A model generated the notes under the pieces. That model was not told the DNA's origin and searched no databases. It saw only the letters and a list, made by a program, of their open reading frames with translations. Source: Argentina anserina (lineage: Eukaryota > Streptophyta > Magnoliopsida > Rosales > Rosaceae). From it: a stretch of DNA of 64,000 nt. The stretch is from positions 15,562,001 to 15,626,000 of the forward strand of contig NC_065876.1 in NCBI RefSeq assembly GCF_933775445.1, written 5' to 3'. This document shows, piece after piece, positions 1-11,157 of the stretch. A program made the translations under genes and the position numbers. Position 1 is the stretch's first letter, and each line of letters starts with the position of its first letter.

Positions 1-164
1 AGAAGAGGAGCAGATGATGAGAGAGATCGTTTTAATGATAAAAGCAGTCGGCTCGGCTCCTGATCGGCTCCAGCTCGGGTATGCGATCCTTTTTTTTGTA
101 GGATATTGACAACAATTTGAGAGTTGCGATCGATCTAGCCATTTGACTGCTTTTTTTTATGTTT

Positions 165-1330
165 TCAAGCATGGTACTTTTTCAAGAATTTTCCGTTAAT
201 GGGACCGATCCTCATACCGTCTTCCACCACAATTTCGTAAGCTCCATTGGTGTATACTTCTCTGACACCGTAAGGACCATCCCACTTTGATTTGAATTTG
301 GGGCTAGTCTTGTGCGTCATAATGATGGGTCTTCGAACAACAAGAACTAAATCATCAACTTGATATGACCGTGGTCGAACACCTTTGTGAAGGCGTATGA
401 CATCCGAGCTTGGTAGCATTCTAGGTGTTGTTGTGCATCAAGCCTCTTCTCGTCCAAAGCTTCTAACTCTTGAAGGCGCAACTTGACATTTTCCTCATTT
501 GTGAGACCTTATTGCAAAGCGATTCTCAATGACAGAATTGTTTTCTTTAATGGTAACACGACTTCGACACCATAGACAAGAGAATAAAGTGTAGCATTTG
601 TGGATGTCTGATACATCGTTCTATAACCCCAGAGAGCTTCGCCTAATTTTTCATGCCAATCCCTCTGCTTGCTGATAGTTTTTTTCAGAATGTTACAAAG
701 CGTTTTATTGAATGCTTCTGCCAAACTATTTGCCGGAGCGTTGTACATCGAAGAGAAGTGAAGCTTGAAGTGGAATATCTTGCTCAACATTTCTGTTGTG
801 GTATTCGAGAAGTACTTGGCGTTGTGTGTGATGATGCATCGTGGTATACCATAGCATTGTATAATGCTTCCCGTAATGAAGTCCACAACATTTCCTTTCT
901 TTATTTCTTTGAGCGGTATCGCCTCTGTCCACTTTGAGAAGGAATCCGTGGCTGCCAGAATGTACATATGAACAGCCGATGATTTCGGAGTGATGAGTCC
1001 GATTGCATCCATTCCCCAGACATCGAATGGGTGCGAAGCAATTGTCGGATGCAACGGCTCAGGTGGCTGATGAATGAAGTTGGCATGAAACTGACAAGCT
1101 TGGCATTTTTGTACATACTCCATACAATCTTTGACCATGGTGGGCCAATAATACCCTAGTTGTCTTACTTGGAAATTTAACTTCGGTCCTGACTGATGTG
1201 CTCCACACACTCCAGAATGAACCTCTTCCATGGCTTTGACCGCTTCATCTTTTCCCAAGCATCGAAGGAGTACTCCATCAAATGACCTCCAATATAAAGT
1301 TTCTTTGTAGTAGAGGAAGCGTGGTGCTCG
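165..1330 (-). pseudogene. Retrotransposon integrase, broken
   Basis: The reading frame 509-1258 holds the N-terminal HHCC zinc-binding region (two His near its start, then CQKCQAC) and the DDE core. The first catalytic Asp is seen in WGMDAIG and the Glu in SLAEAFNKT. The middle Asp is replaced: the family expects a D-N-G motif, but here the sequence reads ITHNAKYF, with His at the catalytic place. The part 165-419 carries the C-terminal GPY/F-type module (KWDGPYGVREVY). An in-frame TGA separates the integrase frame from the RNase H upstream. A TAA near 506-511 followed by a frameshift separates the core from the C-terminal module. Three independent lesions, including loss of a catalytic residue, mark it as dead. 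Confidence 0.88.
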
Positions 1331-1906
1331 TCACTTGATGCTCCACCTTTGCTTCGAATCTTCGGGAAGCTTGTTGTGCTCGAGATAGTCGATAAAAGGA
1401 TGCCTCCAATCTTCAACATCAATATTGTAAACTGACACTACATGAGAACTGACACACTGGAGTAAAGGCTTTGTTGTCATGACCAACTTTTGGCAAATTG
1501 GGATGTCCAAAATTTCGTTTCCAGATAATGCCAAAGTCTCCGCCAAGTTTGCTAATTTGTCTGCCATTTGATTTTCTTTCCGTGGCACATGTATGAATAT
1601 AACATTATCAAAGCCCTTCAAGAGTTGTGTGGCGAGTTGAAAATAAGGTACCAAATCGTCATTCTTGACCTCGTAATTAGTGAGCAGTTGATCAATCACC
1701 AACTTCGAGATTCCATACACTTTGAGACTTTGGATTTCAATTTCTAACATTGTTTGAAATCCCATGATCAATGCTTGGTACTTTGCGACATTGTTAGAAC
1801 ATAGTTCCCCAAGAGTGAAAGAATAAGGCAATATCTGTTTTTGTGGAGATACAAAGATAACACCATCCCCTGCTCCGTCTGTCCTAGCTGAGCCATTGAA
1901 AAACAT
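1331..1906 (-). pseudogene. Archaeal-type RNase H domain of the retrotransposon (second RNase H)
   Basis: This 191-codon frame reads FFNGSARTDGAG at its start, the first-strand motif of the RNase HI fold seen in plant and archaeal RNase H, with an Ala-Arg pair where the family usually has a conserved acidic/Gly context. Further on come LGELCSNNVAKYQALIMG (helix with the catalytic Glu position), VYGISKLVIDQL (usually GDSxLVIxQ, so the Asp here reads as Gly) and VPRKENQMADKLANLA (the final Asp). Such an additional RNase H is known from Tat-lineage Ty3/gypsy elements. The same frame runs back toward the first RNase H through two in-frame stops: a TGA near 2074 and a TAG near 1969. Confidence 0.8.
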
Positions 1907-2074
1907 TTTCCAAGTAGGGAGGACCTCTGCAAGGAAGACTTCCTCGTCCAGGAAGTCATCTGAGATTTCCTAATCCGCTGGAATAGGGTGGTCTTCCAGG
2001 AAGTCAGCCAACGCCTGTCCTTTCACTGCTTTAGCGGGCACATATATGATGTCGTATTGGTTCAATAGTAATGC

Positions 2075-2518
2075 TCACTTAGCCATGCGCCCGGTTAGAA
2101 CTGATTTAGATAATATGAACTTAACCGCATTGGCTCGCGCCACCAAGTGCATTGTGTAAGCTTGCATGTAATGCCTCAACTTTTGAATGGCGAAGACGAG
2201 TGCAATACACATCTTCTCTATTAGCAGATAATTTAGCTTAGGTCCGGTGAGGGTCTGACTTAAGTAGTACACGGCTTTCTCCTTTTTGGCTTCATTTTCT
2301 TGGGCAAGAAGGGTCCCAAGTGATCTCTCTTGAGCCGCGATGTAAAGGGTAAGAGGTTTCTCGGCGATAGGTGCACCCAACACCGGAGGATTCGCCAGGT
2401 ATTTCTTTATGCTCTCAAAGGCATTGCGACAAGCTTTATCCCATACAAATGGAACATCTTTCTTCATGAGTCGACTGAATGGTTGGAAACTATGAACCGT
2501 CTGATGAAGGCAAGTCAT
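2075..2518 (-). pseudogene. Retrotransposon RNase H (standard Ty3/gypsy copy)
   Basis: The frame starts in the RT-RNase H linker (PFSRLMKKDVPFVWDKAC) and continues into the standard gypsy RNase H (LTLYIAAQERSLGTLLAQ, then AVYYLSQTLTGPKLNY and EKMCIALVFAIQKLRHYM). The usual first catalytic Asp of the gypsy consensus is not obvious; many Tat elements have a degraded first RNase H and rely on the added one. It is separated from the RT frame by a TAG stop and a frameshift near 2510-2556. Confidence 0.82.
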
Positions 2519-2553
2519 CCTTGGAGACTTTTCAACTCGCGTAAATTTTTTGG

Positions 2554-3681
2554 CTATGGCATTTCCTGTATGGCTTTAATTTTGGATTGGTCTACCTCGA
2601 TGCCTCGGTGCTTCAAGATGAATTCAAGAAATTTTTCAGAACTGACGTCGAAGGTACACTTCAAAGGATTCATTTTTAACTGGTATTTGCGTAACCTCTC
2701 GAACACTCTTCGTAGATCTTGCAAGTGATAATTTCTTTTCTTTGTTTTGACAACCAAATCATCAACATAGCATTCTACATACTTGTGCAGCATGTCACCG
2801 AAAAATTTCTGCATAGCACGTTGGTACGTTGCACCGGTATTTCTTAACTCGAATGACATGACCTTATAGTAATAAATTCCTTTGGGAGTTCGAAATGCAG
2901 TGAGTTCCTCATTCTCTAAGGCCATCCTTATCTGGTTGTAACATGATGATCCGTCCATGAATGACAAAACCTCATGCCCGGTTGTCGCATCCACCATGAG
3001 CTCTATGATTAGCAGAGGGAAATCATCTTTTGGATATGCCTCATTTAAGTCACGAAAATCTACACAAACGTTGATTTGTCTGTTCTTCTTCTTGACATGA
3101 ACAATGTTTGCGATCCACTTGGGATACTGAACCTCTCTAATGAAGCCTTCAGCAATCGACTTATCAACTTCTGCTTTAATTTGAGGAATAAGTTCTGTTC
3201 GAAAGCGTCTTTGTGTTTGCTTAGTTGGCCGAGCTTCCATTTTGACAGCAAGTCGATGAACTGCTACCTTTGAATCCAGGCCGGGCATTTCTTTGTACAT
3301 CCAACTAAAGACATCTTTGTACTCGAGCAACAAATCAAGATATTCTTTTTCTTATTCGGAACTTGAAGACGCACTCACAAAAATAGGTCTTGGATCTTCT
3401 TTTGTTCCCAAGTTAATCTCCTTAAGTTCGTCCATAGTGGCTTGCCCCCCGTCTTTAAGTTCTGGAGGAGCTTCGTCTACTTCAATTTCAAAATCTTCAT
3501 GATCGTCTTCCTCTACGGCATCTGTTTCTGCCACCGTGACATGATAAGAGGTTTGACCAATCTTAACCTCACCGCCATTATCGAGGTTGCTATCTCCTTT
3601 TTGGCCAGTGAATATGATGGTATGTTGCTTCACTTTGAGTTGATCTGTTGAATTCACTTTCAACACACAATGCCTCTTCAT
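2554..3681 (-). pseudogene. Retrotransposon reverse transcriptase with upstream linker, one in-frame stop
   Basis: The core 2554-3333 carries the gypsy RT blocks in order: EARPTKQTQRRFR, the FRDLNEAYPKDDFPL block, SFMDGSSCYNQIRM, and the catalytic ECYVDDLVVKT motif with both active-site Asp residues intact. The segment 3352-3681 is the acidic linker that normally precedes RT in these polyproteins and ends in PRPIFVSASSSSE. A single TAA at 3352-3354 separates them in the same frame, so one nonsense mutation interrupts an otherwise continuous stretch. Confidence 0.92.
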
Positions 3682-3952
3682 GTGTGACGCGATAAGACTT
3701 CGGATTTCTTTGCTTTCCGTTTGACTACAAGTCGTTTTCCTCTCGTTTATTTGTCATTCCTTAGGTGCTTGGATCCTTTTCCAATGTAAGCTTTAACGGA
3801 ATGAGGTTTGACTCTTTCTTATCTTTGTCTGAACTTGACATTCTTTTGAATACGGAATGCCGAGTGGTTGTACCACCGATGCGATTGAAGACTGAACCTC
3901 TACTCGCTGTCATGTTCACACGGTTAAAAACCGACATCCTTTTGATTGGTCA

Positions 3953-4994
3953 TTAAATACGTTCAGATGTTTCTCTTCGAGAATCTAGACGAATGCGATC
4001 GAACGACAAAATGATAGGGGTTGACTGAATCTCTTGACTCTTCTCTTCAACTACCTCGACACTGATATGTTGCACATTGGCTCGCTCCTCCCTTCTTCTT
4101 CCTGAAATTTTGATTGGCTTACTCGAAGTGAAACCGAGACCAGCTTTAGAAGAATCAATGGTTGCCCCTTGCTCTCTTAACTTCTTTTGTGGCTCATCGA
4201 GCTCATGCGCCATCTTTGCCGCAGCTTGGTCGTCCTTTTTGCTTGAAGAACCAAAGTCGTATCCCTCCTTTTCTAACAGCTTGTTTGCGTTAGGATCGAA
4301 CCCTTCACTTGTTCTTTTCTTGGGCAGCAATCCATGTTCCGTCTTACCTTGAATTGGTTTGACAAACCCCTTTAGTGGCTGTTTTGTTGGATTTTGGTTG
4401 CTCACCTTTATTAATGGCAATGTTGATTCATCCCTCAACAATTTCACATCATCATTTTCTAATTTTCGTGGGCACTTTCGTGACTTTGTCCCCACAAATG
4501 GAGACTCCCGCTCCCTTAAAACACCATCGGATTTCAAAGTAGCACGGTCTAATTCAAAGATATTTTATTTTACTCAGATTGGAATTTGCAACATATGGAA
4601 AGGTTTCATATCTAGACGTATGCTGCCCTAGGCTTCTGGAAAATCTTTGTATAACCAAAAAAGGATCTCCCCATACCTTTTTGGATGGGCCGAGCCAATA
4701 GGATTTATTTGGTCTAGACTTCGGAACATAGCGAAGGACCGGAAATACGTGACTGGTTTTTCTTTCCGCAGACGATGTTGCCGCTTCAAATGAGACTTTT
4801 TGCGACACTTCACCATGAAGCTTAATGTCTTTTGATTTGGCATCATTCTCCCTGACTTTAGCGGCTTTCCTTATAGAGGGTACTCCGACCGGAAGGACTT
4901 CTTTCGTTGACTCCTCATCTGTGTAGAATTTAGAATCCGCGAAGTATGATTCAGCTTCTGTGAATGGTTTGGTTTCTCCTACCATGGTTTTCAC
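3953..4994 (-). pseudogene. Retrotransposon polyprotein spacer between protease and RT
   Basis: Two open frames (3953-4537 and 4554-4994) lie between the protease and RT blocks. They are rich in Lys, Ser and Glu and have no catalytic motif. The segment VFPVLRYVPKSRPN resembles linker sequences that recur in Tat polyproteins; that similarity is from general familiarity, not from an alignment. They are assigned to the element by position and orientation, and stops between them show decay. Confidence 0.6.
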
Positions 4995-5063
4995 ACCTCC
5001 GCGATAGAACTTGAAGCATTGATGTAAAGTGGATGGAACGATGCCATTTTCATATACCCATGG

Positions 5064-5303
5064 TCATCCCAACAACAAGTTGTACGAGGTCTTTGCATCG
5101 ATGACATATAACAATGTGTTTGATTTTAGCTCTCTAATGTCCATGTCTAGTCTGATCATCCCTATCACTCTTTGTCCTCCTTGGTTGAAACCTTGGATCA
5201 TGAGATGACTCGATAACTCATCAACGTTGATGTCGAGTTGAGATATGGTTGACTTGGGCATGATATTTACTGCTGACCCTCCGTCTATGAGCATACGATT
5301 CAA
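5064..5303 (-). pseudogene. Retrotransposon aspartic protease fragment
   Basis: The frame begins NRMLIDGGSAVNIMP, the retropepsin active-site strand in the DGGSA form usual for this group (DTGA in retroviruses). It continues through a hydrophobic-Gly region and ends DAKTSYNLLLG, the second conserved strand (normally followed by R). The flap region lies between. It stands between gag (higher coordinates) and the linker and RT (lower), as expected. It is cut off from gag by stops near 5304-5445. Confidence 0.8.
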
Positions 5304-5445
5304 CTTCCGCTCTCACATGTACCCTGTCACAAAAAGAGGCCGATATGTGGCTTAGAGCCCAATTGGAGGTCATCATATGTGAAGTGAATGGTATCACAAT
5401 ATGCATCACATGCGCCACATTCTTTCATGCTTGTAGAGTGTTTTC

Positions 5446-7517
5446 CTACGTCGATAAGCAACTCCACAAGTGCGCATCTCTTGATTTTGGCAATTGCATC
5501 AAGTTAAAGAGGCTCAGTTGGAAAGGTAGACTCTCCAATTGTTTCAACTCCTCATTTTTCTTTAACACTTGACTTGCACCTATTTCCCTTGATTTAGGTT
5601 TCTTGTCTTCTTTAGAGCTGACTTCACAACTTGTGGCCATTGAAGTGACCTTCGGTTGTTTTGTAGGCAAGTGTTCTATTGACAAGTTCCGGCGAAGAGG
5701 TTTCCACAAATATGGAACGATTTTCGTCTCAAAACGTCCTCGTCCGTTCTCCTCTCGTCGTGGAGGTGATTTCTTATGACTTGGTTGGGCAATCGGTGAA
5801 TTTGGCATCATACCTTTGCGAGTTCTTCTCCGGGTGATCAATATCCATCCTTTATCATTGGCATTAGAGGCAACTTGGAGGATAGGCGTGGAAGCATGAC
5901 ATTCTTTAACTTCTTTAGTCTTCTTATGTTCGCGTGCCTCATTTGTGAAGTGGAACAGTGCTTTCAATGGGTGAAAAGGGAATAGAACTGGCCCGAACGA
6001 TCTGAATGTTACGATAGTGCAATTGACTTCAGCAACGTTGTCAACGTCCAACTCAATCTTCCCTTGCTTGGCAAGATTCATTATCAAATCCTTGAGAACA
6101 AAACACTTCTCTATAAGGTGACTAACGAGGTGATGATATTTGCAATACTTCGGATCGTTGACACGATGCATTTCTTCTGGACGCTTGCACTCCGAAAGAT
6201 CTATTATCTTGTTTTCGAGCAGATCCTCTAACATGCCCGCCACATCAGAGTCTGAGATCGGGTACGTCTTTCGCTCAATCTCCTTCAACGTGCGTTTACT
6301 CCTATCGTAGGTTCGAGGAGATTCCACCATACTGAACTCCTTCTTATCCCGCGTAGAGATCTTAACAGGTGCAATATTGATGACCATTGATTCTTTAGAA
6401 GGCTTCATCACAACCTTGTCAACCGCGATGTAGTCGACCGCGAGTTCATCCTTCCGTTGCTTCGTGTTAGTTAGCTCCATTATGCTCATCGTCCGCCTTA
6501 TACTATAGAATCGATTGAGGAACTCGCGCTCGATTTGATCCCAACTGTCAACATACTCCGGCTCTAAGTCTGTACACCACTCAAAGGCATTTTCCTTCAA
6601 CGAGCGAACAAACTGTTTGACAAGGCGATCGCTTTTTGTCCCGACGTTACTGCAAGCCTCCACAAAGTGGGCGACGTGTTTCTTTGGGTTCCCTTTACCT
6701 TCAAATTGTTGGAACTTTGGTGATTGATACCCCAGCGGCATCCTTAAGTTGTCGATCCTCTTAGTGTAAGGTTTGGAGTAAGTGAGGGAGTCACGAGAAT
6801 GACCTCCATATTGAGCCCGAATTGAGTTGGTGATGATGTCCTGCAATTGCTGGAGTGATAAGGAACCAAGCGAGTCGCCATTGTTCTTGGAAGTTTCTCA
6901 TTTTTCATTTACTTTGCTCCTGCCAGGCGACCCTTTGGTGGAGTTCTCAGCATCGTGATCTTCCAACTTGCTATAAAGTTCAGCGATTTGCACATCATTT
7001 TCTTCAACCGTTCGGGTGAGCTTTTCAATCATCTTCAACAGATTGGAGAGTTGCTCCTCGATTGTGGATGTCCCCATCACCAAAACCTGCACATTGTCAT
7101 AAGAGGATTCATGAAAGTTATCGCCATCTTCTTTGGGACTTCCATGGTATGATGCCGTGCTTGATTCGTCATCAGAGAAAACGTCTTTCAAGATAGGGCC
7201 ATCACCATGAACAGATAGAGGAGATTGCTCCTTTGTCTCCTTTTTCTTTTGACGCTTGCTTCTTCCCACTCTGAGAGGCATGCTCTATTGCTCCCAAGCT
7301 CTCCAAGGGGATGACTGGTTGACAAGGCTTACTAGCAAGTGTCATAAATGTTGTGGGTTGAGCTCTAGCCACGCTCCGGGTGACAAGGGCAAGGTTCACT
7401 CTTTGATTTGGAGAATGTTTGTTTGGATTTCTTGACCGGTTCGGCCTCTCCGCTTAACCTCGCGGTTGTGGACTTAGATTTCGTCGATGGAACGGCTTGA
7501 TTGTTCTTGGAAGCCAT
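5446..7517 (-). pseudogene. Retrotransposon gag, broken into three frames
   Basis: Likely start is the ATG at 7515-7517 (MASKNNQAVPSTKSKS), just inside the primer-binding site. The frames 7365-7517, 6898-7281 and 5446-6846 follow one another. The last holds the retrotransposon gag capsid domain: QKFEG-like KFQQFEGKGNPKKHVAHF, then VKQFVRSLKENAFEWC and WDQIEREFLNRFY. After it comes CKYHHLVSHLIEKC, a short Cys/His motif that takes the place of a classical CCHC knuckle in this group. A stretch with ELYSKLEDHDAEN near 6960-7000 looks like a short coiled coil. Stops at the frame ends show that it is not functional. Confidence 0.88.
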
Positions 7518-7570
7518 CGCACAAACGAATTTGAAGATTTCTTCGAAGAATGAGATGAGAGGCCAAAAAG

Positions 7571-7588
7571 GTCCCACTGGGCGTGCCA
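7571..7588 (-). other. Primer-binding site next to the 5' LTR
   Basis: On the minus strand the sequence reads TGGCACGCCCAGTGGGAC, beginning with the TGG that pairs with a tRNA CCA end and lying three bases inside the LTR edge. The plus strand therefore looks like the last 18 bases of a tRNA. I did not identify which tRNA primes. Confidence 0.7.
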
Positions 7589-7754
7589 ACTTGTAGAACG
7601 AGAATCTGAAAACAAATAAGAGTGCAGACACGTGTACAAATAAAATACAATTTATTGATAATCAAGCGTGGGGTTACAATCTTTGTAAACTCCTTTGATT
7701 CTATCTCCGTATGTAACTTGGCTCAAGGGTGACATGCACTTGATCATGAGAATT

Positions 7755-7885
7755 TGAGTTTGGATTTGGATTTGATGAAGAACGAGCGATTTGGTAGCTT
7801 GATGATTCTTCGTGGACTTGGGTTTGGATTTGAGTTCGATGAAGAACAAGCGATTTGGTAGCTTGATGATTCTTCGTGGACTTGG
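7755..7885. repeat. Two tandem copies of a 64-bp unit in the R/U5 part of the LTR
   Basis: Two adjacent copies share GCGATTTGGTAGCTTGATGA followed by TTCTTCGTGGACTTGG. The same word starts 64 bases apart (GATGAAGAAC at 7774 and 7838). There are only a few mismatches at the 5' side of the unit. Confidence 0.9.
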
Positions 7886-7971
7886 GAGACTTCGGGATTT
7901 CTCGAAAGTAATCTTGCTCAAGTCATTTTCTCTCTTCTTCTCAAGTCATCTTCTCTTCATGTTGAAAGGGG

Positions 7972-7979
7972 TATTAATA
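7972..7979 (-). promoter_or_regulatory. Possible LTR TATA box
   Basis: The sequence TATTAATA followed by CCCC on the minus strand lies about 380 bases inside the LTR edge, with transcribed-looking CT/GA-rich sequence downstream toward gag. Position and composition fit a Ty3/gypsy LTR core promoter. This is inference only. Confidence 0.35.
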
Positions 7980-8386
7980 GTGTCAAGGCTTCTATTTTGT
8001 AGAATATTTTAATGATACTAAAATAATAAATTTCTTTAATCGTATAATTAAATCAATATGTATTTTCTGATTTATTTAAAATTAATTATCCTCATAACTA
8101 AATTAAACAGAAAATAATTAATTTAATTTATAACCGTTAAAGAATTTATTGATTAAATCAAATGTCCGATTACCATTTCGAATCGTCAATGATAATGAAT
8201 TTCTGATTTAAGTCGGAATCACGTAGCTACGATTACGATCATCTATTTATGTGCTGACACGAGTTTTATTCGGATCCGCACTAACTTTGTTGACTTTTGG
8301 GCCACATGTGCAATTTTGTCGGGTTCTTGGTCGATTTAATCATTTAATGAAGATGATTTACTTAATTAAATTTCATGTGTATACAG

Positions 8387-11157
8387 AAATTCAACATCAA
8401 TAAGGTCAATAACTGAGTTCTTAATTTCCACTTTCCATCTAGAATCAACTATCGTTAACCTAGTTAATCAGGACATTTTTCGAAATAAAGGTATGAACAT
8501 AGGAAATTCAGGGAACTCCCAATATTAACGAAAACACCGTTACCCACTAATAATATGATACCTTCCACCATAATCCTCATCGTTACTTTCATAATACCAC
8601 CCCAACAAGCATAAGGAGAAGAACTTGTTAAACTCTTTAAATTAGTTAAAGGGTTATTACGGGCTTTAAAACGCCTTGTAATAACTGAATTTGGGTACTT
8701 CAAACTTCTCCAACCTTGTTTAGCTAAAAAAAACCAAATTTTGCGTATATAAGTACTGAAATCTCATGTTCATTTCCTCTCTGAACATATCCATTGTGAA
8801 GTGAATTTTGTAGCAAATTGTTTAACTCGGGTGACTCACTCTTCTTACAAATCATACTCTTTGTTAGTTTATTTAGTTCTTTTCCCCATCATTGTCCCCA
8901 ACATTATATTTGGATCAGTTGTGAATGAGTGTAGATCGTGAGTTTCTTTTTAAATAAATTTTGCTGGTTTCCTTGTTATATTGAAAAAAAAAACATAAGA
9001 ATAACCCGGAATTCGTGAGTCGAACATACCATTTATACTATATATTATTTGGTGATCCACTATTGCTAAGGTTTGTGTGAACTTGCGATTTTGCCCTTAT
9101 TTTGATTTTAATTACAGACTTGCCACTATTTTATATATAAAATTCGGTAGTGATGAACACGCGTCATAATTTTTCTCGGCTCTTGCACTAGCTGCTTCAC
9201 TCTACATCCTGGAGTTTCCATGCCAATCTGGGTTTTTTCCTCAATGATCTACTTCATTGTAAATCTGGTGAACAAATAATTGGTTGTTTTATCAACGGAT
9301 CTTCTTCTTCTTTATCTACATTCAACATTATTGATCGATTTTGAACTGCACATTCTTGTTTTTTTTTTCTAAATTGAAGATGCAACCATAACAAGTAACA
9401 AGAGGTTCTAGGTCGAATGATTTAAGTGACAACCATTAACAAGATGCAACCATTAACAAGTAACAAGTAACAAGAAGATGCAACCATTAACATAACAAGT
9501 AACAACCACTATATTTTATAGACTCGCAGCAGTGTGATGTACTTAAGCTGGTGAGGTGTAGTTTGAGGCCTTACATCATCAATGGCCGATAGATTATAGA
9601 TAGTTTAGGTCTTGAAGTAGCCATTTGAAACATATATCAAATATTTAAGCTCCCATGTACAAGATAGACTGATCCACATAATTTTGTTTTAGAAGAATGA
9701 ATAGAATTCATTTGGCATTAGCCATACGACCACGAGGGCTAAGCAATTGATGTTACATGCCACACCAAAGCTAATTAACCAACTAAGGGAAAGTAAATGC
9801 GCACGAGTACTTATGCAAACTAGGGAACTAGAATCTAAAGTACAAAAAGCAGACAATCTAAAGTCTGAAAAATAAGTCCAAACAAACGGACAAACTAGAA
9901 TTGAGAATGCAAAGCAAAGATGTAATCACTCAAACACCAAGTTTTGATAAATCCATTAACCAATTCGGGCCTAATGCATCAATTGCGTACCCGAATAGGA
10001 AGAATAGTCGAAACCTCTCTATTTAGGAGGGTCTTTCCCCATGAAGGTCAAAATCAAACCAAACCCACATAAAAGAAAAGATGAAAGGAATTGCAAGGCA
10101 TAGTCCATCAAGCATAACAGCCCAACAAGCCAAAGCCCATAAGCCCATTTCTCCTCCAATTTCACAGACGGATCTGGTCGAATTCGAACCCTTTAGGTTT
10201 TCCGCCACCACCTTAATCCGGCGACTTGGCTGGCCTGGACGCCATGAGAATCGATAGAGACTTGAGAAAGCTGATGCCTCTAGTAACACGCAGGGGATAC
10301 GAATCTGAAAAAGTAAAACACACCAACCAACTATCGCTAGAATCGATTACCAAGGCCAAAACAGAATTTCAACTCTCCACCGATTTGGATGATGCTGATA
10401 GGGAGACTCAACCCCGCCGCCGCTAAGAGGATGGAAACGCTGCTGCTAGGTAAACCAAAAACACCGCCCTACAAGAGCAAACAAGGCGTTGTAGACTTGC
10501 CGCTGGGATTGCAGATCCGTGCACTTGTCTAAACTCTCCACCGAATCGAAACAATCGAAGCCCAAACCATTGCCACCATAGCAACCATTGGTCCTCGTCC
10601 TACACTGAGCCTGAAATTGAACCCAAAACCCACCATAGCACCTTTGCCTCCACTTCCTGTCAACCCAAACCAAACCCGTGTCGAAAACGATGCCTGCAGG
10701 CAGACAAGGAAGCGATCCTGATGCCACCAATAGCTACACGAAACCTAGATCTCGGAGATAGGAGCTCCTGAAAAGATGGAGCTACATTAGAATATGTTAA
10801 AAGAAAGATTTGGAATTTCATTTGATACTGATCCGTATAAATGATAATATATCATATTGTAATATTGACTTAAAACTACTTACCCCTTTCCCACCGCAAT
10901 CCAAAACATCTTTGCTTCCTGAATTAAGCTTATAAGTATATTTATTGACTTCATATGAATCACAGTTGTAGCCGTACTTCTTATATACAACACATGCTCC
11001 ATGTGCATCTTACATAAGTCGAAGAAAGAGATGGCCACATCGGACGGTCAATATTCATAGCACTAATAAAACCAGAACGAGCATCAACCTCAAGTCTTGT
11101 AACTCAGTTTCATTCGAAGTCTGAGAGCTCTGTGCTTAACTTTTTCCTCCGCTCGAA
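8387..11157. other. Intergenic stretch with repeat remnants, no gene recognised
   Basis: AT-rich sequence. A plus-strand TATA-like site (near 8743) and an LTR-like end CCCCAACA at 8896-8903, followed by ATTTGGATCAG, may be remains of another LTR element. Around 9375-9510 the words AACAAGTAACAAG and GATGCAACCATTAAC recur several times. From about 10020 to 10760 the base composition becomes more GC-rich and short frames exist on both strands, but none resembles a family I know; a transposon remnant is likely. Confidence 0.5.
9375..9510. repeat. Short irregular tandem repeats (CAACCATTAACAAGTAACAAG type)
   Basis: The words GATGCAACCATTAAC and AAGTAACAAG occur repeatedly with irregular spacing, giving a small low-complexity cluster. 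Confidence 0.6.

Larger units (their letters stand above)
1..8386 (-). mobile_element. Decayed Ty3/gypsy LTR retrotransposon, Tat type (5' LTR plus internal region; 3' LTR outside window)
   Basis: Reading the minus strand from high to low coordinates gives LTR, primer-binding site, gag, protease, reverse transcriptase, RNase H, a second RNase H, then integrase. RT before integrase defines Ty3/gypsy. A second, archaeal-type RNase H before integrase is known from the Tat lineage. The coding region is cut by at least six in-frame stops or frameshifts, so this copy cannot make its proteins. The 3' LTR is not visible: bases 1-165 are still internal sequence, with an A-rich stretch (minus strand, near 91-99) that could be the polypurine tract. 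The outer end of the 5' LTR was inferred from short inverted termini and is uncertain. Confidence 0.88.
7592..8386 (-). repeat. 5' LTR of the Tat element (outer end uncertain)
   Basis: The inner edge is set by the primer-binding site: the plus strand starts TGTAGAACGAG, so on the minus strand the LTR ends in ...TCTACA. The outer edge is placed at GTGTATACA (8378-8386), which gives near-matching inverted termini (TGTAGA against TGTATA) and a length of about 795 bp. The other LTR is outside the window, so neither the length nor the target-site duplication can be confirmed. A longer LTR reaching TCTACA at 9201-9206 is the main alternative. Confidence 0.45.

Noticed and set aside
7571..7588. Partial tRNA gene
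   Set aside because: Only the 3' 18 bases match a tRNA-like end; position next to an LTR shows it is a primer-binding site.
10023..10730. Open frames on both strands in a GC-richer patch
   Set aside because: No family resemblance, no splice structure and no neighbouring exons; probably transposon debris.
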